Translations under genes and position numbers: made by a program
Assembly (NCBI RefSeq): GCF_001559595.1
Contig: NZ_LNTY01000051.1
Span: 1-64,000 of the forward strand
Direction: 5' to 3'
DNA length: 64,000 nucleotides
Source of the DNA: Enterovibrio coralii
Lineage (GTDB): Bacteria > Pseudomonadota > Gammaproteobacteria > Enterobacterales > Vibrionaceae
The notes under the pieces: generated by a model
What the model saw: only the letters and a program-made list of their open reading frames with translations
Told to the model about the DNA's origin: nothing
Databases searched by the model: none
Shown here: positions 57,821-64,000 of the stretch, piece after piece
Numbering within the stretch: position 1 is the first letter of the stretch
How the letters are laid out: the number at the start of each line of letters is the position of its first letter

Positions 57821-58681
57821 CTAGGTCACCAGATTTTTGCCGATCGCTCTGATCAAGAAGAACGCGACAATGTTGGCAAGAATGACGGCAATGAGACCGC
57901 CGGCAGACGCAACGCCGACATCAAATTGCATGAGTGCCTGACCAAAAATCAGGAAGGCGAGGTTAGTGGACTCGTACCCAGGGCCACCGCCGGTTGTGAC
58001 AAAGATTTCTGCGAAAATTGAAAGCATGAAGATAGTTTCAATCATCATGACCACGGCAATCGGACGGGCGAGATGTGGCAGTGTCAGGTATCTAAACACC
58101 TGCCAACCTGTGGCACCGTCTAACAATGCCGCTTCTTTTTGTTCGTGGTCCATCGATTGCAGCGAAGTGATAAAAATCAGCAGTGCAAAGGGCATCCATT
58201 GCCAACTGATCATCGCAATGATAGAGCCGAGCGGAAACTGCGCGAGCCAGTCGATGGGTTCTAAGCCAACACTCTCCCAGAGCGCTGCAAGAACACCGTA
58301 TACGGGATGCATCATCATGTTTTTCCAGATCAACGCGTTGACCGTTGGCATGATGAAGAATGGAGAAATTAGCAAAACACGTGCCACACCGCGGCCAAAA
58401 AAAGGCTTATCGAGAGCGATAGCGATGATCAGTGCGCCAATGACGGTAACGACCAATACCATTCCTACCAGCGTCAGCGTGTTGAAGATCGCGGGCCAGA
58501 ATGCTTCGTCCGTGTAGAAAAATTCGAAGTTCATCGAGCCGATGAACTCGTTGTCTCCGGGATACAGCAAATTATATCTGATGGTTGAAAAGTAGATCGT
58601 CATGGAGAGAGGGACGATCATCCAAAGCAGCAAGCTGACAAAGGACGGCGCAACCAACAGCCGAGGCAACCATTTTTGCAT
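57821..58681 (-). CDS. polyol ABC transporter permease (MalF-type)
   Basis: A 286-residue permease with six likely membrane spans and the EAA loop QKEAALLDGATGWQVF. It pairs with the next permease, nine bases downstream. A strong hairpin separates it from the binding-protein gene. Confidence 0.92.
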   Translation of the reverse strand: MQKWLPRLLVAPSFVSLLLWMIVPLSMTIYFSTIRYNLLYPGDNEFIGSMNFEFFYTDEAFWPAIFNTLTLVGMVLVVTVIGALIIAIALDKPFFGRGVARVLLISPFFIMPTVNALIWKNMMMHPVYGVLAALWESVGLEPIDWLAQFPLGSIIAMISWQWMPFALLIFITSLQSMDHEQKEAALLDGATGWQVFRYLTLPHLARPIAVVMMIETIFMLSIFAEIFVTTGGGPGYESTNLAFLIFGQALMQFDVGVASAGGLIAVILANIVAFFLIRAIGKNLVT

Positions 58682-58710
58682 TAGAAATTACCAGTAAAGC
58701 TGTGAGAGAT

Positions 58711-58732
58711 GCCGGGCAGTTTCCTGCCCGGC
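58711..58732 (-). other. intercistronic stem-loop between the binding protein and permease genes
   Basis: A perfect 9-bp GC-rich stem GCCGGGCAG/CTGCCCGGC with a 4-base loop, without a T-run. Such elements after binding-protein genes stabilise the upstream mRNA and keep the binding protein in excess over the permeases. Confidence 0.7.
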
Positions 58733-58742
58733 GATGAGATGA

Positions 58743-60059
58743 TTACTTGTAGTAGCCAGATTTGCGCATTTCGCGGTCTGCAGACTTGTTTGCATTTTTC
58801 AGTGCATCTTCAACAGACACTTTGCCAGCCAATGCCGAGGTAAATTGCTGACCAGCAGCGATACCAATGGCTTGGAACTCTGGGATAGCAGCGAACTGAA
58901 CACCCACATATGGAGTTGGTTTCAGCGTGCTGTTTGATGGGTCCGCAGAGTTAATCGCGGCAAGCTCAGCTTCTGCAAATACAGCGGCTTCTTGGAAGTT
59001 CGGGTTGTCATAGGTTGACTGACGCGTACCAGTAGGGACATTTGCCCAACCGTTTTCTTTCGCGACGAGGTTGATGTAATCCTTAGACGTTGCCCAAGTA
59101 ATGAACTTCTGTGCTTCTTCCGCATTTTGGGTTGCAGCAGGTACAGCCAATGCCCACGCCCATAGCCAGTTTGCACCGCGGTCTGTTACCGCAACAGGTG
59201 CCTGAGCAAACGCGACTTTGTCATGAACCTTGCTTTGATTCGGGTCGGAGATGAAAGAAGCTGCGATGGTTGCATCAATCCACATGCCACACTTGCCTTC
59301 GTTAAACAGGGCAAGGATTTCGTTGAAGCTGTTGGATGAAGAACCCGGAGGACCGTAGTTTTTTAGCAGGTCAACATAGAAATTAACCGCATGTTGCCAT
59401 TCAGGTGAAGTTAGCTGTGGTTTCCAGTCTTCGTCGAACCAACGCGCACCAAAGGAGTTTGCCATGGTGGTGATGTATGCAGCGTTGTCGCCCCAACCTG
59501 GTTTACCGCGTAGACAGATACCGTAAACACCATTGTCTGGGTCGTGAATAGCTGCTGCAACATCGCGAATGTGGCCCCATGTTGCGCGGTCTGGCACTGT
59601 CATGCCTGCTTTGTCGACCAAGTCTTTACGGTACATGACCATTGAGCTTTCACCGTAAAACGGCACGGCGTAGAGTTTTCCGTCGTAAGACAGACCAGCA
59701 CGCATGGCTGGCAACAGGTCGTCCACGTCATAAGCTTCGTCGGTTTCGACTTCTTTTAGCCAACCTTTTTCACCCCAAATTGGGGTTTCGTACATACCGA
59801 TAGTCATGACGTCAAACTGGCCACCTTTGGTGGCGATATCGGTAGTGACACGCTGACGAAGCACACCTTCTTCAAGCGTTACCCAGTTGAGTTTGATATC
59901 AGGATTTTGTTTTTCGAACTCTTCACTGAGTTTCTGCATTTCAATCATGTGGCCGTTGTTAACCGTTGCAATGGTTAACTCCGTCACTGCGAAAGCAGGA
60001 AGCGAGAGTGCAGCGCACCAAGTAGCGAAAGCGGTAAGTGTTTTCCTTTTAGACAACAT
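58743..60059 (-). CDS. polyol ABC transporter substrate-binding protein
   Basis: A 438-residue periplasmic binding protein with an N-terminal signal peptide (about residues 1-24, cleaved after AFA). It fits the sugar-binding family 1 fold, like SmoE/MtlE of mannitol and sorbitol ABC systems. Segments DVMTIGMYETPIWGEKGWL and VPFYGESSMVMYRKD are typical. First gene of the operon, with a 228-bp upstream gap. Confidence 0.9.
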   Translation of the reverse strand: MLSKRKTLTAFATWCAALSLPAFAVTELTIATVNNGHMIEMQKLSEEFEKQNPDIKLNWVTLEEGVLRQRVTTDIATKGGQFDVMTIGMYETPIWGEKGWLKEVETDEAYDVDDLLPAMRAGLSYDGKLYAVPFYGESSMVMYRKDLVDKAGMTVPDRATWGHIRDVAAAIHDPDNGVYGICLRGKPGWGDNAAYITTMANSFGARWFDEDWKPQLTSPEWQHAVNFYVDLLKNYGPPGSSSNSFNEILALFNEGKCGMWIDATIAASFISDPNQSKVHDKVAFAQAPVAVTDRGANWLWAWALAVPAATQNAEEAQKFITWATSKDYINLVAKENGWANVPTGTRQSTYDNPNFQEAAVFAEAELAAINSADPSNSTLKPTPYVGVQFAAIPEFQAIGIAAGQQFTSALAGKVSVEDALKNANKSADREMRKSGYYK

Positions 60060-60287
60060 TTTTTATTCCTCATTGTCGTGATGATGTGTAACGGCCTGTC
60101 GTTAACATTCATGTAACAATGAAAGTACAAAAAAAGGCAAAGGTGAACGAAAACGGTGAAGAAAAGTACTTTTATGATGGGGGAAGATAAAATTTTTACT
60201 TTGGAATGGCGGTTTCGTTTAGATAGTTAGACGGCTTTTTGCAGTGGGTGCCGTTGAAGTCAGACACCCATTGCATTGAAATGCATA

Positions 60288-61205
60288 TCAACAGTGTAGT
60301 GCTTTAGATTCTAACTCGGAGAGAAGATCGTCATCAGCGATAGCAACAGGCTCTTGCTTCAGCACGCGTTCGCAATAGAGGGTCATAAAGTCCTCACGAA
60401 TCAACTGCTCAAGGTCTGTTGCACGCTCTGTTGGGCAGAATAAACGTACGTGCACTTGAGGGTCACCTAAGCTGGTGGTTGTGACATGCACGTGAGGATC
60501 CGCCCCCGGGAGGTCGACACCCGCATGGCGCTCAATCACATGGTTGTATCGCGTTGCCACTTCGTAGAAATCTTCACAGTGGTCATCAATTCTTGCTAAC
60601 AAGCTTGGAACCAGCGGATAAAGATTCGCCGTCTCTTTCACCGTGATATGGAATTCATGGTAGACATAGCGCTTCATGAAGTTCAGGTTTTTGACTGGCG
60701 TTGTGAAGAACAAGCTGTTCGGGAATGTGACGGTTTTGCCCGTGTAGGCATAGGTGCCGTGGTGTAGGTCGATTTCCTGAATCTTCGTAGCCATCAGGTT
60801 GTGTTCAATCACTTCACCACACAGATTGCCTACTTCAATCCATTCGCCGATTTGAAATGAGCGAGAGCTCGCGCGTTGAATCGAGCCTGTAAAACACAAG
60901 ATGATTTCTTTCGAAGCGACCACCACTGCTACTGCAATGGCCGTCAGTGACAATGCAAACTCATTAATTTCTGAGCGCCACAGTAAGAACATGACGACAA
61001 GAAGCAGGGTGAACGAACCGTTTTTGGTTCGTGAAATCCACTTTCTTTGGTCTTCGCTTAGGAAGTTGGCATCTCCCCAAATCCATTTGATTAAAAGGCG
61101 ACGTACAAGCCAAAAGATTGAAAAGACCACAAGGGTAAATAGAAATTTGTGTTCGCTAAAAAAAGCGATCGTGGTTCCAAGATATTCCACAGCCAGATCC
61201 TGCAT
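60288..61205 (-). CDS. MscS-type mechanosensitive channel family protein
   Basis: A 305-residue membrane protein with about three N-terminal spans. A conserved MscS pore/beta domain follows, including SIQRASSRSFQIGEWIEVGN and KTVTFPNSLFFTTPVKNL. It likely opens on membrane tension or forms a small ion channel. It stands alone after the polyol operon. Confidence 0.85.
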   Translation of the reverse strand: MQDLAVEYLGTTIAFFSEHKFLFTLVVFSIFWLVRRLLIKWIWGDANFLSEDQRKWISRTKNGSFTLLLVVMFLLWRSEINEFALSLTAIAVAVVVASKEIILCFTGSIQRASSRSFQIGEWIEVGNLCGEVIEHNLMATKIQEIDLHHGTYAYTGKTVTFPNSLFFTTPVKNLNFMKRYVYHEFHITVKETANLYPLVPSLLARIDDHCEDFYEVATRYNHVIERHAGVDLPGADPHVHVTTTSLGDPQVHVRLFCPTERATDLEQLIREDFMTLYCERVLKQEPVAIADDDLLSELESKALHC

Positions 61206-61638
61206 GCTTAAGGGAAAGTTAGAAATTCATCTCTCTAATCACGTAAGGCGAAGTGCTTTGTCCTCTCCAAACTTACGTTTTGTAGGAAATTTGCTACGTA
61301 CAGTAAAGTCTATAGCGATAGCTCGCAAGGTGAAATGAAGACAATCAATAAAACAATAGCTCAGTAATTAATATCAACTAACACATTGATTTTAGATATT
61401 CATGCTGTCAATTCATCAAGCTTAAGCCACTCTTGGTTGCCAGAAAGCTCATGCACGAAATTCCTAAGAGATAAAACGAATGCTGTTCCGTTTTCATAGG
61501 TGATGTGATCGAGTCTCTCAAATGAGACATTTGTGTGAAATTTCACCAGTGTTTTCTTTATCAATCAGAACCTGTCTGCCACTTTTATTTATGAGACATG
61601 CATCTCAATTCTGATTTGGTAGTAACGCTGGAGGGGGC
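61206..61638. other. divergent promoter region, MscS gene / protease gene
   Basis: 433 bp, AT-rich. GTGAAATTTCAC (61535-61546) is a perfect palindrome and GTCTC/GAGAC forms a small stem near 61513-61528. Both lie just ahead of the protease gene. No coding frame seen. Confidence 0.4.
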
Positions 61639-64000
61639 ATGGCACGGCTCGATACAATGTTTAAACGGTCTTTGTTTTTGCTTCTCGCTCCGTTTGGCTA
61701 CACCTATGCGATTGAAATTCATAGCGTTAGTGATCCTTCTCTTCTTGAGCAAGCTCCCCAGAAATCTTCGTTTAGCTCCAACTCGTCAAACAACGGCTTT
61801 TTACCCGTCGAAACCATCGTGTTGCCCAACGGCAAAGTGAAAACAAAATACCGCCAGTACCACAATGGCGTGCCAGTGCGTAAAGGGTTTGCCGTCTCGA
61901 CAAAAGAGGGAGTGAGCAATAAAGACGTGCACGGCAAGAAAGTCATGGGATTGAGTGGTGCCATTCCGTCAGCTTCGCCCGCGATTAGCCGAGAGGGAGC
62001 GCTGCAACGGCTAAAATCGCTTCATCATTATCAAGCACCTGCTGCGGAAATCGTCTTTCCTGAAAACGAAGAAAGCCAGCTTGTTGTTTGGATGGATGAC
62101 GCGGGTGGAGCGAGATTGGTATATGAAGTGAGCTTCTTCCTTCCTGCGAAGAAACCATCACGTCCGCATGCACTGATCGACGCTAAAACCGGTGAAATGA
62201 TCAAAACATGGGAAGGGCTGACGAAAATTGAGGACCTCGGTCAAGGGCCGGGGGGCAATGAGAAAACAGGGCAATATTATTTCGGTACGGATTATTCTGC
62301 GTTCACTATCGACAAAACAGGCACGACTTGCACATTGGAAACGGCCAATGTCAAAACTGTCAACTTGGCACATGGTACATCCGGCTCAACGGCATTTTCT
62401 TATGGCTGTAACGACGCACTAAACACCAACACATTCAAAACCATAAATGGAGCATACTCGCCTCTCAACGATGCGCACTTCTTCGGGCAACTGGTCTTTG
62501 ATATGTACAAAGACTGGCTAAACTTGTCGCCATTGTCTTTCCAGCTCGTTATGCGTGTTCACTACGGTAATAACTACGAAAATGCATTTTGGAATGGCTC
62601 CTCAATGACATTTGGTGACGGCTACACGCGTTTTTACCCTTTGGTAGATGTGAATGTATCTGCGCACGAAGTCAGTCATGGTTTTACCGATCAAAACTCA
62701 GATCTTATCTACTCAGGCATGTCAGGTGGGATCAACGAAGCGTTCTCTGACATCGCGGGCGAAGCGGCGGAGTATTTTTGGAAAGGCTCTGTCGATTGGC
62801 AAGTTGGGCGTGATATTTACAAGAACAGCGGCGCACTCAGATATTTTGAGACACCTTCTGATGACGGCGTGTCGATTGACCATGCGAATCAATATTACAA
62901 CGGCTTAGATGTTCACTACTCAAGTGGTGTGTTTAACCGTGCTTTCTATCTATTGGCAAACACGTCAGGCTGGGACGTGAGAAAGGCGTTTGAAGCCTTT
63001 GCGTTTGCAAATAAGCTTTACTGGCAAGCGGACTCCAACTTCGATGAAGGTGGCTGTGGCGTGGTGCAAGCCGCAAGCGATTTAGGTTACAACACAACAG
63101 ATGTCGTGAATGCTTTTAATCAGGTAGGGGTTTACGCTTGCTTGGATGCGACTGAGTTGACGAATGGCACGCCAGTATCCGGCGTTAGCGGCACATCTGG
63201 TGAAGAGTCCTATTTCTACTTCAGTCTTCCTGCGAATACGGATTCTGCTAGTGTGGCTTTGACTGGCGGATCGGGCAATGCTGACATGTACGTGAAGTTT
63301 AATGGCTGGCCGACCACCACAGATTACGATTGTGCCTCTACTACCAGTGACAACAATGAATACTGTGATGTTACCTTGCAAGGTAGCGGTGAATACAATG
63401 TTCTTGTTGTGGCACAAACAGACTTTAGCGGCGCGTCTATTCAAATGGATTACGTGGAATCGCCGCCACAAGAAATCGCAATTGGTGAAACGGTTGGCAG
63501 CCTGTCGGGATCCAGAGGCGATACCTTGTTCTACCGCTTCGCAATCCCAGAAGATGGCAGCGGTGTCAGGGTGGTACTCTCTGGTGGCACGGGTGATGCT
63601 GATTTGTATGTTCGAAAAGGCGCAACCCCAAGCCTAACAGAATACGATTGCCGCCCATACTTTTGGGGTAACTCAGAAACCTGTTCGGTGTCAGGCTCTC
63701 CGGGCGACGCGTTTTACATCATGCTTCATGCTATTCGTCATTTGCTAACACATCTGTGTCACTCGTTGCCGAGACAACAAACACTGAGCCACCGGAAGAT
63801 CGCGCCGATCCGATTGACCCTACGACACCGCAATCCAATATCCAGGGTAGTGCGGGTGACGCGGTTTACTACTCCTTCACTGTAACCAGTGCGGGCTTAT
63901 TGTCTTCTCGAAATGCATCAGCATTGTCGGCGTCGACCTTAAATGGAGACACCGTTACCATTTCACTTTCTGGTGGGCAGGGTGATGCTGATCTCTATGT
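61639..64000 (+). CDS. secreted vibriolysin-like M4 metalloprotease with PPC domains (frameshifted, runs off window)
   Basis: A secreted zinc protease with a signal peptide (about 1-24). An FTP/PepSY-type propeptide region (to about 190) precedes an M4 domain with HEVSH at 343-347 and the third zinc ligand Glu about residue 367 (GGINEAFSD). At least two pre-peptidase C-terminal (PPC) domains follow, from about residues 510-610 and 625-710. One base is missing near 63730, after which the frame continues YSSFANTSVSLVAE and into a third PPC-like domain up to the window end. It would digest proteins outside the cell after type II export. RBS GGAGG before the ATG. Confidence 0.9.

Noticed and set aside
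60239-60275. 10-bp hairpin after the MscS gene as a terminator
   Set aside because: On the minus strand the stem is followed by As rather than Ts, so the role is unclear.

Overview
The window looks like a piece of a Vibrionaceae chromosome, most likely a secondary replicon. Pointers are a transaldolase-transketolase pair behind a SorC-type regulator, an mtlA-mtlD-mtlR mannitol PTS operon with a DUF5062 gene beside it, maoP, a lipase with its Lif foldase, a vibriolysin-like M4 protease and many c-di-GMP enzymes. Grimontia or Enterovibrio would fit, but that genus guess is weak. There are no rRNA or tRNA genes, no CRISPR array, no prophage and no recognisable insertion sequence ends.

Layout: 1-2.5 kb, pentose-phosphate genes tkt, tal and a SorC-family regulator with a palindromic operator. 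2.7-5.3 kb, a membrane EAL protein. 5.3-7.6 kb, cell-wall recycling (anmK, nagZ). 7.6-11.3 kb, an ArsR regulator, two tiny genes (52 and 56 aa), maoP and a transposase-like zinc-finger protein. 11.5-16.2 kb, aspartoacylase, a flavoprotein/MocR divergent pair, a pentapeptide-repeat protein and a NADAR enzyme. 16.2-22.5 kb, a signalling block with a degenerate NtrC-type regulator behind a structured leader, a PqqD-like protein, a lone CheY, a glycosyltransferase and a diguanylate cyclase. 22.5-28.5 kb, small membrane or unknown proteins, acetyltransferase-like proteins and a cysteine desulfurase-like enzyme. 28.6-34.7 kb, two ASCH genes, mtlR-mtlD-mtlA with CRP sites, DUF5062 and DUF3429. 34.7-41.7 kb, a MASE1 diguanylate cyclase, msrB, a lipoprotein, a HAD phosphatase, a MetF-like enzyme and lifO-lipase. 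41.9-44.3 kb, a rimB-rimK-carboxypeptidase-like operon. 44.8-53.6 kb, a 2OG oxygenase, GNATs, EamA/MarR, ParB-like, BLUF, LysE, DUF1428, cupin-SDR and AraC genes. 53.7-60.1 kb, a polyol ABC-transporter operon with two dehydrogenases. 60.3-64 kb, an MscS channel and the 5' part of a secreted M4 protease.

Two mannitol/polyol routes sit 20 kb apart: a PTS route that phosphorylates on entry (MtlA, MtlD) and an ABC route that imports free polyol and oxidises it (mannitol 2-dehydrogenase family plus a sorbitol-dehydrogenase-like SDR, with an AraC regulator).

The most important caution concerns sequence quality. Eleven otherwise intact genes are each broken by a loss of one base (two in one gene). 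In every case, restoring one base next to a GC dinucleotide, giving GGC or GCC, rejoins the family reading frame. mtlD and the lipase then regain their usual lengths. This points to systematic sequencing error rather than gene decay, so these genes are annotated as full-length coding regions with a noted frameshift.
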